Shown here: piece after piece, positions 33,426-42,439 of the stretch
Position numbering within the stretch: position 1 is the stretch's first letter
Layout of the letters: every line of letters begins with the position of its first letter
NCBI GenBank assembly: GCA_958295865.1
Contig: CATQHF010000003.1
Coordinates: 124,001 to 188,000 of the forward strand
Length of the DNA stretch: 64,000 bases
Direction of reading: 5' to 3'
Source: an uncultured Dehalococcoidia bacterium
Lineage (GTDB): Bacteria; Chloroflexota; Dehalococcoidia; Lucifugimonadales; JADFKI01
Notes under the pieces: model-generated
Database searches by the model: none
What the model was told of the DNA's origin: nothing
The model's input: the letters and a program-made list of their open reading frames with translations, nothing else
Program-made: the position numbers and the translations under genes

Positions 33426-33995
33426 GTGGCAAGTGTTCCTAGACATAATATCTTCATCAGTTATCATGACACGGATGAAGATAGGCGATACAAAAGGCAA
33501 TTCCTACGGAAGACGAGAAAGGTCGCAATAGACAAGTCTGTCGATACCGGGGATATTGACGACACAAACCTTAAAGTCACCAGAGTCCGCCAAATAATAC
33601 GGGACAACTATATCCGAGACGCAACAGTCACGGTAGTGTTGATTGGCCCTTGCACATGGCAGCGAAAGCATGTGGACTGGGAAATTGGCTCCAGCTTAAG
33701 GAAAACCAAGAAGAATTCTCGGTGTGGGCTGTTGGGGATTCTGCTTCCGAACCATCCAGATTTTGAAAAGAAAAGGCGAAATCTTAAAAGGATACCTCAA
33801 AGGTTGGCAGATAATTGTGAGGGAGACGACCCATACGCGCTTATCTATGACTGGCCTCGTGGCCGGGCGGAGGCTAAGTTGCGGAATTGGCTTCATCGCG
33901 CGTTCGACAGAAGAAATGGAACGCCACCGAACAATAGTCTAGTGTCGTTCCATGATAATAGAAGTGGGGACTGCAAGAAGGGCTGGCGAAACTAG
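33426..33995 (+). CDS. TIR-like (MTH538/ThsB-type) domain protein
   Basis: This 189-residue protein matches the MTH538 TIR-like family that includes ThsB of the Thoeris defence system. HNIFISYHDTDE near residues 7-18, SVDTGDIDDTNLK near 38-50, VRQIIRDNYIRDATVTVVLI near 54-73 and KHVDWEIGSSLR near 81-92 are the family's blocks; Glu86 is the likely catalytic residue. Such domains make nucleotide signals from NAD in known systems. It starts at a GTG with GAGAGAGG six bases ahead, right after a small membrane-protein gene that may be its effector. Its TAG stop is formed by the left end of a MITE-like element. The AT-rich codon use suggests transfer. Confidence 0.87.
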   Translation: MASVPRHNIFISYHDTDEDRRYKRQFLRKTRKVAIDKSVDTGDIDDTNLKVTRVRQIIRDNYIRDATVTVVLIGPCTWQRKHVDWEIGSSLRKTKKNSRCGLLGILLPNHPDFEKKRRNLKRIPQRLADNCEGDDPYALIYDWPRGRAEAKLRNWLHRAFDRRNGTPPNNSLVSFHDNRSGDCKKGWRN

Positions 33996-34385
33996 GTTGT
34001 GTGGGCATTTGCGTCATTCCCGTGAAAATGGGAATTCAGATCTGCGAAATGTAGGCACTTTCGTATGTGCTAGACTATCTCAAGACGCTGGATTCCTGCT
34101 TTCGCAGGAATGACGGGGAAGATTGCTGCGGTGTATTTGGGATGGCGGCGGGCTATGATTTTTGATTCCTCACTGCGTTCGGAATGACAGGGGTGGGCGT
34201 TTGGGATGACAGGGGAGCTGTTCGGAAGGGTGGTTCGACAGGCTCACCACGAACGGGAAAGAGGAGATTGCTGGGGTGTGTTTGGGATGGTGGCGTTGGA
34301 AGCGCTGGATTCCTGCGAAAGCAGGAATGACGGGGTGAGGGGGCGGGAATGGCTAGATGACAGGTCGAATTGTCAACGGAGCCTA
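33993..34385. mobile_element. composite MITE-like element with nested repeats
   Basis: The left terminus TAGGTTGTGTGGGCATTT starts at 33993 and the degraded right terminus AATTGTCAACGGAGCCTA ends at 34385. The left 130 bases match the complete copy at 5511 in inverted orientation. The interior then holds extra repeats: CCTCACTGCGTTCGGAATGACAG, two GCTGCGGTGTGTTTGGGATGG-like units, and a GGTTCGACAGGCTCACCACG unit at 34232-34256. No gene is seen from 33996 to 34473. Confidence 0.75.
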
Positions 34386-34473
34386 GTTCTTGATGTTCCG
34401 GGGCGGGTTGGAATGTCTTGAAAATCTATGAAAGCCTCTTGTCTTTATGGTAGTGTTTGGGCAGGAGGTTTCT

Positions 34474-35517
34474 TTGTTTTCTGGTGGCAAGTTCTGGATT
34501 GGGCTGGGGCTGAGCGCGCTGCTGGCGCTGCTGTTCTTTGTGACGGTGGATGTCGGGCACATGGTAGCTGCGCTGGCGGATGCGAATTACCTTTATGTCG
34601 CGCCGGCGATTGGGTTGTATCTGATAGGCGTGGTGTTTCGGACGATGCGCTGGCAGGTGCTGCTGCGGCATATCAAGCATGTGAGCAACCGCCGTCTGTT
34701 CCCCGTGGTGGTCATCGGGTATATGGCGAACAACCTGCTGCCGATGCGTCTTGGGGAGGTGGTGCGGAGCTACTATCTGGGCGAGCGCGAGCAGGTAAGC
34801 AAGAGTTCGGCGCTGGCGACGATATTCGTGGAGCGGGTGTTCGATGCGCTGACGCTGCTGCTGTTCGTGGCGGCGGTGGCGTTTTTCGTTCCGGTGAGCG
34901 GGGTCGCCGCGGGCTTTGGGGCGCAGTGGGGCATTGCGCCCGCGCTGCTTGCGGCGGGGTTCAGCCTGCCGTTCGTGGGCGCGTTTGTGGTGATGCTGCT
35001 GCTCTCCCGATGGCCTGACAGGACGCGCGCGCTGGCGTTGACGCTGCTGCGTCCGCTGCCGGAGCGCTTTCCGCATGCGCGGGCGACGCATATCATCGAC
35101 TACTTTCTGGCGGGGTTCGCGCCGCTGAGCAATCCGCGCACGGTTGGGCTGCTCTTTGCGCTCTCCGTGCCTGTATGGGCTTTCGAGGTTGGGCTGTTCT
35201 ATCTGATTGGCTTCTCGTTCGGGTTTCATCATATCTATGATAATCTGTGGCACTTGGCGGCGGCGATGGCGCTGGTTACGGCGCTGGCGAACATAGGCAG
35301 TTCGGTGCCGTCGTCGCCGGGGGGCATCGGTCTGTTTGAGCTGATAGCGCGGGAGACGCTGGTGCTGCTGCCGTTGGCGGCGGTGGACAGGTCGCTTGCG
35401 GCGGCGTTTGCGGCGGTGAGCCACTTCGCGCTGCTGCTGCCGATGATATTGCTGGGGCAGGCGTTCCTGTGGGCGGGCAATCTGTCGCTGCGGAGGCTGG
35501 CGAGGGCAGAGGGATGA
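34474..35517 (+). CDS. UPF0104 / lysylphosphatidylglycerol synthase transmembrane region-like protein
   Basis: This integral membrane protein of about 347 residues has eight or so helices and matches the flippase-like UPF0104 (YbhN/AglD) family. VFRTMRWQVLLRH near residue 55, NNLLPMRLGEVVRSYYLG near 87-104 and SSPGGIGLFE near 287 are the conserved blocks. Members are thought to move or modify lipid-linked molecules. The TTG at 34474 is chosen because AGGAGG at 34463-34468 lies five bases ahead; an ATG at 34447 has no such site. A flavoprotein gene follows 53 bases later. Confidence 0.88.
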   Translation: MFSGGKFWIGLGLSALLALLFFVTVDVGHMVAALADANYLYVAPAIGLYLIGVVFRTMRWQVLLRHIKHVSNRRLFPVVVIGYMANNLLPMRLGEVVRSYYLGEREQVSKSSALATIFVERVFDALTLLLFVAAVAFFVPVSGVAAGFGAQWGIAPALLAAGFSLPFVGAFVVMLLLSRWPDRTRALALTLLRPLPERFPHARATHIIDYFLAGFAPLSNPRTVGLLFALSVPVWAFEVGLFYLIGFSFGFHHIYDNLWHLAAAMALVTALANIGSSVPSSPGGIGLFELIARETLVLLPLAAVDRSLAAAFAAVSHFALLLPMILLGQAFLWAGNLSLRRLARAEG

Positions 35518-35570
35518 TAGGATGGATAAGGGATGAGGTGGATTTTTAGTAGCGGGGTTGGTTGGATGAT

Positions 35571-36890
35571 ATGCGGGTTGGGATAATTGGCGCGGGCGCG
35601 GCGGGGCTTGCGGCTGCGTATGAGCTGGGGAAGCGGGGGCATTATGCCGCCGTGTATGAGCGCGCGCCGTTTCTTGGGGGGCAGGCTTCGACTTTCGATG
35701 TTGGGGGCGCGCGGCTGGAGCGAGGGTATCATCACTGGTTCACGAGCGATACCGACATCATCGACCTTACGAAAGAGATTGGGCTTGGCGACCGAATTCG
35801 CTGGATAGACTCGACCGTGGGGACGCTGGTTGACGGCAAGATATATGACTTCGTGACGCCGATGGACTTGCTGAAGTTCACGGCGATGAGCCTGCCGGAC
35901 CGCATACGGCTGGGGCTTGCGACGCTGTACTTGCAGCGGCAGCAGGACTTCAGGAAGTATGAGGACATTACCGCCGACGAGTGGCTGAAGCGGTACGTGG
36001 GCAAGAGCGGGTATGATGTGTTCTGGGGGCCTATGATGCGGGGCAAGTTCGGCGAGGAACACTATCAGGATGTGGGGATGGCATGGGTGTGGGGGAAGAT
36101 TCAGACGCGGGTGAAGTCTCGCAGCAAGAGCATGCTCAAGGAGAAGCTGGGCTATCCGATAGGGAGCTTCGGCGAGGTGTTCGATGTGCTGGGGGATAAG
36201 GTGCGGGAGCAGGGCGGAGCTGTGCATACTTCCGCTGCCGTAGAACGGGTGGAGGTGGTGGACGGCAGGGCGAGGGGGCTGCATGTCGCGCTCGAAGGGG
36301 AAGATGCGCGGCTGCTTGAGTTCGACGCGGTGTTGGCGACTACGCCGTCGTACATATTTCCGGCGCTCGTGCCGCCGCTGCCGGAGGATTATCTGGCGCG
36401 GCTTACCGATGTGAGCTACATGGCGGCGGTTCTCATCGTGCTGATACTGGATAGGCCGCTGACGGATGTGTATTGGCTGAATGTGTCCGACCGCTCCATG
36501 CCTTTCGTGGCGGTGATCGAGCACACGAACCTCATTCCGCCTGAGAACTATGGCGGCAAGCATATCGTGTACTTGTCCAACTACCTGACGACCGAAAATC
36601 CGCTTTATGGGATGACGCATGAGCGGCTTCTCGATGAGTACATGCCGCATCTGCGAAAGATCAACCCTGAGTTCGACGCGTCGTGGATCGAGAAGAGCTA
36701 CCATCATCGGGTCGGGGCGGCGCAGCCCATCATTGGACCGCGCTATTCGGAGCGGATGCCGAGCCACCGCACGCCGTTTGAGCGGCTGTATCTGGCGAAT
36801 ACGACGCAGATATACCCTGAGGACAGGGGGACGAATTACAGTGTGCGGATGGGGAAGGAAGTTGCGCGGATGATAATGGGGGATGTTTAG
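35571..36890 (+). CDS. NAD(P)/FAD-dependent oxidoreductase, amine-oxidase/protoporphyrinogen-oxidase-like
   Basis: This protein of about 439 residues begins with the dinucleotide-binding motif VGIIGAGAAGLAAAYELGK and then the ERAPFLGGQAST segment, as in flavin amine oxidases, HemG/HemY and UDP-galactopyranose mutase-like enzymes. A YHHW motif near residue 60 and the C-terminal RLYLANTTQIYPEDRGTN flavin contact are clear. It may act on a lipid or isoprenoid together with the flippase-like neighbour, but this rests only on adjacency. The ATG at 35571 is used; an in-frame TTG at 35562 is possible. Confidence 0.88.
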   Translation: MRVGIIGAGAAGLAAAYELGKRGHYAAVYERAPFLGGQASTFDVGGARLERGYHHWFTSDTDIIDLTKEIGLGDRIRWIDSTVGTLVDGKIYDFVTPMDLLKFTAMSLPDRIRLGLATLYLQRQQDFRKYEDITADEWLKRYVGKSGYDVFWGPMMRGKFGEEHYQDVGMAWVWGKIQTRVKSRSKSMLKEKLGYPIGSFGEVFDVLGDKVREQGGAVHTSAAVERVEVVDGRARGLHVALEGEDARLLEFDAVLATTPSYIFPALVPPLPEDYLARLTDVSYMAAVLIVLILDRPLTDVYWLNVSDRSMPFVAVIEHTNLIPPENYGGKHIVYLSNYLTTENPLYGMTHERLLDEYMPHLRKINPEFDASWIEKSYHHRVGAAQPIIGPRYSERMPSHRTPFERLYLANTTQIYPEDRGTNYSVRMGKEVARMIMGDV

Positions 36891-36988
36891 AGTGGTTGCG
36901 TTCAGGGGGGTTGGCAAGTATCCTATAAGCGTTAATTTTCAGGCGCATCGTTGGCGCATGTTGTAGTGCAGTCATGGAGGCTTGCCCG

Positions 36989-37474
36989 TTGAGCGTGGAA
37001 CCTGATGCGCTTAGAGCGCGCATAAGAGCGGCTATTGGGTCGCAAACGAAGTCCAACATCAATGTGCTGTCCTCGCTTCATGCCGTCTTGGACGATATGG
37101 GATATATCCCGCAAGAGGCTATCGAAGAGGTCGCGGACTATATGCGGGCGACCATCAACGAGGTCTGGGGGGTGGCGTCGTTCTACACGAATTTCAGGTT
37201 CACGCCGCCGGGCGAGAATGTCGTGGAGATATGCTGGGGGCCGACTTGCCACCTGCTAGGGGCGCCTGAGATACTCGACGCCGTGCAGGGTCGGCTTGGG
37301 CTTGCCGATGAGGGCGAGACCGAGGATAACAGGGTGAGCCTGAAGTACAACACATGCCTGGGGGCGTGTTCGCAGGCTCCGGTGATGATGGTGAACCATC
37401 GGCTTGCGGGGCGCATCAGCGTAGAGTCGGCGCTGCGGCGCGTCGAGGGGCTGGAGGCGGGCGGCGGACATTAA
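36989..37474 (+). CDS. nuoE: NADH-quinone oxidoreductase subunit E-like, 2Fe-2S thioredoxin-fold protein
   Basis: This 161-residue protein carries the 2Fe-2S cluster that receives electrons in NuoE-like subunits. The four cysteines lie in CWGPTCHLLG and, about 40 residues later, CLGACSQAP. The TTG at 36989 is preferred because GGAGG at 36976-36980 lies eight bases ahead; an ATG at 36974 is in frame. NuoF- and NuoG-like genes follow, but no membrane Nuo genes are present, so the product probably belongs to a soluble NAD(H)-linked complex rather than complex I. Confidence 0.92.
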   Translation: MSVEPDALRARIRAAIGSQTKSNINVLSSLHAVLDDMGYIPQEAIEEVADYMRATINEVWGVASFYTNFRFTPPGENVVEICWGPTCHLLGAPEILDAVQGRLGLADEGETEDNRVSLKYNTCLGACSQAPVMMVNHRLAGRISVESALRRVEGLEAGGGH

Positions 37475-37684
37475 CGCCTTTTGGTGTGCGGTATGTGATG
37501 CTATGAGTCTATCATACCCATCTTTTTGGCTACGCTTATGACAGGGACGATGAGGGCGACCGTCCAATTGCCCCTACAAGTGCGAATATCAGATACATGC
37601 CCCTGTCAGCCTCGATGGGGGAAGGGACTTTGAGTGAAACCCGTCCCGATGTCGGGAGCGGATTTCGGAGAATCAGGATTGAGT
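37475..37684. other. gap with dispersed repeat remnants between nuoE and nuoF
   Basis: The gap contains a degraded GGGCGACCG...TTGCCCCTACAAG palindrome (about 37553-37580) and the right half of a CCTTCCCCC-type repeat (GATGGGGGAAGGGACTTT, about 37613-37631). The latter creates a ribosome-binding-like AAGGGA six bases before an in-frame GTG at 37634, which could serve as an alternative nuoF start. Confidence 0.55.
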
Positions 37685-39433
37685 ATGCGCTCATACGAGG
37701 AATTGAAGGCGCAGGCGGATAGCCGGTGGCAGGAGTTGACCGCGGGCGAAAAGCCGTGGATACGCATAGGCAGCGCGATGTGCGCTCATGCCGTGGGCGC
37801 GTTTGATGTAAGGGACGCATTCAGGGCGGAGCTGGACAGGCGAGGCATCGACGCCAACCTGGACGATGTGGGCTGCCTGGGCATCTGCTACGCCGAGCCG
37901 CTGGTGGATATACTGAAGCCGGGCGGTTCGCGGCTGTTCCTGAATAATGTTACGCCTGACGATGTGCCGGGTATCGTTCAGTCGGTGCTTGTGGACGGCG
38001 CGCTGCCGGACGCCGGCGTACTCGGCTATCTTGGCGACACGCCTATCCCTGGCGTCGCCAACCTGAGCGCGCTGCCCGCCATCGGAATGCAGCAGCGGAT
38101 CGCGTTGCGGAACGCGGGCAATACCGCGCCCGCGGAGTTGATGCAGTATGTCGCCAACGACGGCTACTCCGGGCTGCACAAGGCGCTCTTTGAGATGCAG
38201 CCGGATGAGGTCGTCAAAGAGGTCATCGACTCCGGGCTGCGCGGCAGGGGCGGGGCGGCGTTTCCCACGGGGGTGAAGTGGAGTTTCATGGTGCGCTCCG
38301 ACCCGCCAAAGTACATTCTTTGCAACTGTGAGGAGGGCGACCCGGGCGCGTACAACGACAAGGGCATCTTGGAGAGCGACCCGTACACGCTGCTGGAAGG
38401 GATGTGCATCGCGGGCTACGCGACGGGCGCGACTAACGGCTTCGTGTTCATCCGTCACGGCCATGAGGGGCCTATCAGCCGCACGGAGCGGGCGATAGAG
38501 CAGGCATACGAGTATGGGCTGCTTGGCAAGAACATTCTGAACTCGGACTTCAGCTTCGACATAGAGGTGGCGTTGACGGGCGAGTCGTATGTAGCGGGCG
38601 AAGAGACGGCGCTGATGGAAGCCATCGAGGGGCATCGCTCGCAGCCGCGCTTTCGACCGCCATTTCCGGCGGCGTTTGGCGTTTGGGGCAAGCCTAGCAC
38701 GATAAACAATGTGAAGAGCCTCGCGTACACGCCGGAGATTATTGCCAAGGGCGCGGAGTGGTTCTCGTCTATCGGGGTCAATCGTAGCACCGGCACGGCG
38801 ATTGTGTGCCTGAACGGGAATGTGAACTACCCGGGCTTGTATGAGGTGCCGATGGGGTTGACGCTGGGGCAGGTCGTCAACGATATTGGCGGCGGCGTGC
38901 CGAACGGCAAGAGGTTGAAGATGCTGCAAACGGGCGGGCCGCTCGGCGGCGTGCTGGGCGCTGACAGCCTGGGTGTGCATATCGACTTCGATGAGATGCG
39001 GGAAGCGGGGGCTATCTTCGGCTCCGGCGGCGTCATCGTGATAGACGAGGACACCTGCGCCGTGGACATCACGCGCAATCTGGTTGCATTTACGCAGTAT
39101 GAATCTTGCGGCAAGTGCTTTCCGTGCAGGCTGGGGATGGAGCAGCTGCTGGAAGTGATAGACAGGGTTGTGCGGTTCGAAAGCCGCGCTGAAGACCTTG
39201 ACTTGATGCGGAACATCGGCAGGACTATGGAGGCAAGCTCGCTGTGCGGGCATGGGCAGTTGGGCTTTGGCCCAATACGCTCGGCGTTGCAGCATTTCGA
39301 GGCTGACTTCGTGTCGCACATAGGCGGCAAGCGGTGTCCGACGGGGAGTTGCCTGCGGCCGGCGATAGCGCCGAAGAACACGCGACCCTATGCGATGGAC
39401 GGCAATCGGCCGCTGCCGGTCAGGACGCTCTGA
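37685..39433 (+). CDS. nuoF: NuoF-like NADH-binding subunit with N-terminal thioredoxin-like extension
   Basis: This protein of about 582 residues binds NADH, FMN and a 4Fe-4S cluster. An N-terminal thioredoxin-like segment with GCLGICYAEP near residue 60 is of the HydB/HoxF/FdsB kind. The NADH site GLRGRGGAAFPTG lies near 195, the FMN region NCEEGDPGAYNDKG near 220, and the 4Fe-4S cysteines are in ESCGKCFPCRLG near 475 and the later SSLCGHG. The start is placed at ATG 37685 with AGGA five bases ahead; GTG 37634 is possible. With its neighbours it forms a NuoEFG-like module. Confidence 0.94.
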   Translation: MRSYEELKAQADSRWQELTAGEKPWIRIGSAMCAHAVGAFDVRDAFRAELDRRGIDANLDDVGCLGICYAEPLVDILKPGGSRLFLNNVTPDDVPGIVQSVLVDGALPDAGVLGYLGDTPIPGVANLSALPAIGMQQRIALRNAGNTAPAELMQYVANDGYSGLHKALFEMQPDEVVKEVIDSGLRGRGGAAFPTGVKWSFMVRSDPPKYILCNCEEGDPGAYNDKGILESDPYTLLEGMCIAGYATGATNGFVFIRHGHEGPISRTERAIEQAYEYGLLGKNILNSDFSFDIEVALTGESYVAGEETALMEAIEGHRSQPRFRPPFPAAFGVWGKPSTINNVKSLAYTPEIIAKGAEWFSSIGVNRSTGTAIVCLNGNVNYPGLYEVPMGLTLGQVVNDIGGGVPNGKRLKMLQTGGPLGGVLGADSLGVHIDFDEMREAGAIFGSGGVIVIDEDTCAVDITRNLVAFTQYESCGKCFPCRLGMEQLLEVIDRVVRFESRAEDLDLMRNIGRTMEASSLCGHGQLGFGPIRSALQHFEADFVSHIGGKRCPTGSCLRPAIAPKNTRPYAMDGNRPLPVRTL

Positions 39434-39523
39434 CTTTCTGGGTTGGCAAGCCGCCGACTTGGGCATGTTCCGGGAGGCAAAGCGGCGATTGGGAGCTGAC
39501 ACGCTCGCCAAATGGAGAATGGT

Positions 39524-42319
39524 ATGGCAGATGAAATCACCATGACGATAGATGGCATCGAGGTAAAGACGACGCCGGACAAGATGGTTATTCAAGCGGC
39601 ATCGGATGCGGGGATCTACATTCCTTACCTGTGCTACTATCCGGGCATGAAGCCGTTTGGCGCGTGCCGCATGTGCGTGGTTACGGCGGAAGCGCCCGGC
39701 CGCGACGGTGAGTACAGGGCGCTACCGGGCAGTCCCGCGTCCTGCACGACGCCCGTCATGGACGGGATGCGCGTAACGACCAATTCCGATGACATCGTGC
39801 AGCTGCGGCGCGGCATCATGGATCTGCTCATATCGGAGCATCCGCATGGCTGCCTGACATGCCACCGCATCGAGCTTTGCGGGCCTTCGGATATTTGCCT
39901 GCGGCATGTGTCGGTCAACGACAGGTGCGTAACCTGTCCCAAGAATGAGCGCTGCGAACTCAAGGACACGGTGCGCTTCCTCGAGATGGACATGGACTCG
40001 CCGCTGTCGTACAACAACCGCAATCTGCCGCTCGCCGTCAGCGATCCGTACTGGGAGATGGACATGAACCTGTGCATCGTCTGCGCGCGCTGCGTGCGCG
40101 TGTGCGATGAGGTGCGGGGGGACAGCGCGCTGACGCTGCTGGATCGGTCTGACCGCGTGCTCATCGGGACATCGCAGGGTACATCGCTGCTGGAGTCGGG
40201 CTGCGAGTTCTGCGGCGCGTGCATCGATGTGTGTCCCACAGGCGCGCTTGTGGAGCGCAAGTACAAGTGGGACAAGGCGGTTGATACGGTCAAGAGCATC
40301 TGCCCGCACTGCCCGGTCGGATGCCAGATGAACATGGAGGTGGACAAGCGCAACCGCTTGATTCGCCCGACAGCCGACATCCACGCTCCCGCCAACCAGG
40401 GGCAGATGTGCTTCAAGGGCAAGTTCGGGCTGGACTTCGTGAACAACACGCGGCAGCGGCTGGGCAAGCCAATGGTGAGGCGCGGCGGGGCGCTGGTGGA
40501 GGCTTCGTGGCCGGACGCGCTGGATGCGGCGGCGGCGGGTCTCGCCGAACACAGGGGCGATGAGTATGCCATAGTCGCGTCTCCGCGCGGCACCAATGAG
40601 GACAACTACATCGCGCAGAAGTTCGCGCGCACGGTGATGGGCAGCAACAATGTTGATATATCGTCCAACCTGCGCCCTGAGCTGACCGCGCCGCTTCGGG
40701 AGATGCTGGGGCGCGCGGCGGCTACCAATACCATCTGGGAGATTGAACAGGCGGGCGGGCTGCTGGTCGTGGGATCGAACATGACCGAGGAGCAGAATGT
40801 CATTGCCGTGCCTATCAAGAAGGCTGTCCAGGCGGGCGCGGCGCTCATCGTGATTGACCAGCGCGAGACGGAATTGACGCGCTACGCCAAGGTGTGGCTG
40901 CGACCGCGTCCCGGAAGCGAGACGGCGCTGATTGGCGGCATGCTGCGGGTTATCTTGGAGGAATCGCTCGACGACCATGAGTTTGTCAGGGACATTTGCG
41001 ATAACCTTGACGGACTGAAGAACAGCATCTGGGCGTTCGATATGCTCAAGGTGGAGCGCGTGACGGGGCTGGCGCAAGCGGATATTCGTGAGGCGGCGCG
41101 GCTGTTCGCGCGCAGCAAGCCGTCGTCAATCCTGTACGCGCTGGAGACGCTCGCGCCGTCGCTGCGTGAGGACTGCGCGCGCGCGCTGGTGAACCTCGCG
41201 CTGGTTACGGGCAATCTGGGCAAGGCTTCAACCGGGCTGTATCCGCTGTTCCCGGGCGCGAATGAGCAAGGCTCCAAGGATGTGGGCTGCACGCCGGATT
41301 ATCTGCCCGGCTACCGCTCGCCTGCGGATGACGCGGCGCGCGGCAACATGGAGCGGGCATGGGACGCCGAACTGCCGTCGCAGCCGGGCGTGGGCATTCG
41401 CGAGCTTGTGGACGCTATCGCGGACGGCAAGGTAAAGGCGCTGCATGTCATTGGCGACAGCCCGAACTTCACCAATGGCGAGTTGGGCGAGTTCGTGGAT
41501 GCCGCGAAAAAGCTGGACTTTCTGCTGGTTCAGGACACCTTCCCGAATGAGTTGACGGAAATCGCGGATGTGCTTCTGCCTTCCATGACATTCGCGGACA
41601 GGGACGGCACTTATACGAACATCGAGCGGCGCGTGCAGCTGCTTAGGGCGGCGCTCGGTCCCAAGGGCGATGAGGATGCGGACTGGCGTATTCTGTGCCA
41701 GATAGCGCGCCGCATGGGAGCGGACGGGTTCGACTTCGCGGACGCTGAGTCGGTGTTCGACGAATTCGCCGGTCTGTGGCAGCCTTACGGCGGCATAAGC
41801 TACCGCAGGCTGCAAGTGGAGACGCTGCAATGGCCTTGCGCCGCCTCGGATATGGCTGACACGCCGATGCTGTACGCCGGCGGTTCGCAGAGCCGCAAGA
41901 TAGCGCTTTCGCCGATGACATTCGTGGAGCCGCCCGCGCGCATCGATGCTGAGCGTCCGTTCCTGCTGGCGCGGGGGCGCGTGCTGAACCAGCCTGAACG
42001 CCGGCTCGATATTCAGGCGGACAGGGGGCGCAACTTCATCGAGCGCGATGACATTGTGGAGGTTCACGCTGATGATGCCGCCGCGCTCGGAATCGCCGAG
42101 GGCGACGATGTGCAGGTGGTATATGACGGCGGAGAGTTGCGGGCGCGGGCAAGCCTGAAAGGGACGCAGCGCGGGGTACTGTCCGTTACGACGCTATTCG
42201 GGCAGATGATAACGACAATCGAGCGGTCTCGCTCGCCCGATCCGATGCTGAAGATTGACGGGCTGCCGCTGCTTCCGGCGAGCATCGTCAAGGTGGCGGT
42301 CGCAACGGCGGCGGACTGA
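39524..42319 (+). CDS. NuoG/FdhA-like molybdopterin-oxidoreductase-fold protein without the catalytic Cys/Sec
   Basis: This 931-residue protein has the order of NAD-linked formate dehydrogenase alpha subunits. There is an N-terminal 2Fe-2S ferredoxin (CYYPGMKPFGACRMC), a His/Cys cluster (HPHGCLTCHRIELC) with a further CVTCPKNERC, two 4Fe-4S clusters (CIVCARCVRVC, CEFCGACIDVC), a third 4Fe-4S site (CPHCPVGC), then the bis-MGD fold and a C-terminal cofactor-binding domain. Where active formate dehydrogenases have Cys or Sec followed by His (NVDHCARxC/UH), this has Arg384-Pro385 (NVDISSNLRP). Formate oxidation is therefore unlikely. The ATG at 39524 has GGAG six bases ahead. Confidence 0.87.
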   Translation: MADEITMTIDGIEVKTTPDKMVIQAASDAGIYIPYLCYYPGMKPFGACRMCVVTAEAPGRDGEYRALPGSPASCTTPVMDGMRVTTNSDDIVQLRRGIMDLLISEHPHGCLTCHRIELCGPSDICLRHVSVNDRCVTCPKNERCELKDTVRFLEMDMDSPLSYNNRNLPLAVSDPYWEMDMNLCIVCARCVRVCDEVRGDSALTLLDRSDRVLIGTSQGTSLLESGCEFCGACIDVCPTGALVERKYKWDKAVDTVKSICPHCPVGCQMNMEVDKRNRLIRPTADIHAPANQGQMCFKGKFGLDFVNNTRQRLGKPMVRRGGALVEASWPDALDAAAAGLAEHRGDEYAIVASPRGTNEDNYIAQKFARTVMGSNNVDISSNLRPELTAPLREMLGRAAATNTIWEIEQAGGLLVVGSNMTEEQNVIAVPIKKAVQAGAALIVIDQRETELTRYAKVWLRPRPGSETALIGGMLRVILEESLDDHEFVRDICDNLDGLKNSIWAFDMLKVERVTGLAQADIREAARLFARSKPSSILYALETLAPSLREDCARALVNLALVTGNLGKASTGLYPLFPGANEQGSKDVGCTPDYLPGYRSPADDAARGNMERAWDAELPSQPGVGIRELVDAIADGKVKALHVIGDSPNFTNGELGEFVDAAKKLDFLLVQDTFPNELTEIADVLLPSMTFADRDGTYTNIERRVQLLRAALGPKGDEDADWRILCQIARRMGADGFDFADAESVFDEFAGLWQPYGGISYRRLQVETLQWPCAASDMADTPMLYAGGSQSRKIALSPMTFVEPPARIDAERPFLLARGRVLNQPERRLDIQADRGRNFIERDDIVEVHADDAAALGIAEGDDVQVVYDGGELRARASLKGTQRGVLSVTTLFGQMITTIERSRSPDPMLKIDGLPLLPASIVKVAVATAAD

Positions 42320-42439
42320 TAGGGGCTGACAGGATGATGGGCAGGATCTTGTCCTGCCCTCTAACCCTCTCCCAAAGGGATGGGGGTACTTTAGTGTAGT
42401 GGAGGATTATTTCTGTTGACGACTGCAAGGGGTACTCGC

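Noticed and set aside
37691-39595. 634-codon minus-strand frame opposite nuoF
   Set aside because: NuoF motifs are unambiguous on the plus strand; the antisense frame has no domain and an unnatural Arg/His-rich composition.
40646-40675. Possibility that the FdhA-like protein uses selenocysteine
   Set aside because: No in-frame TGA occurs in the active-site stretch; the position is an ordinary CGC arginine codon.
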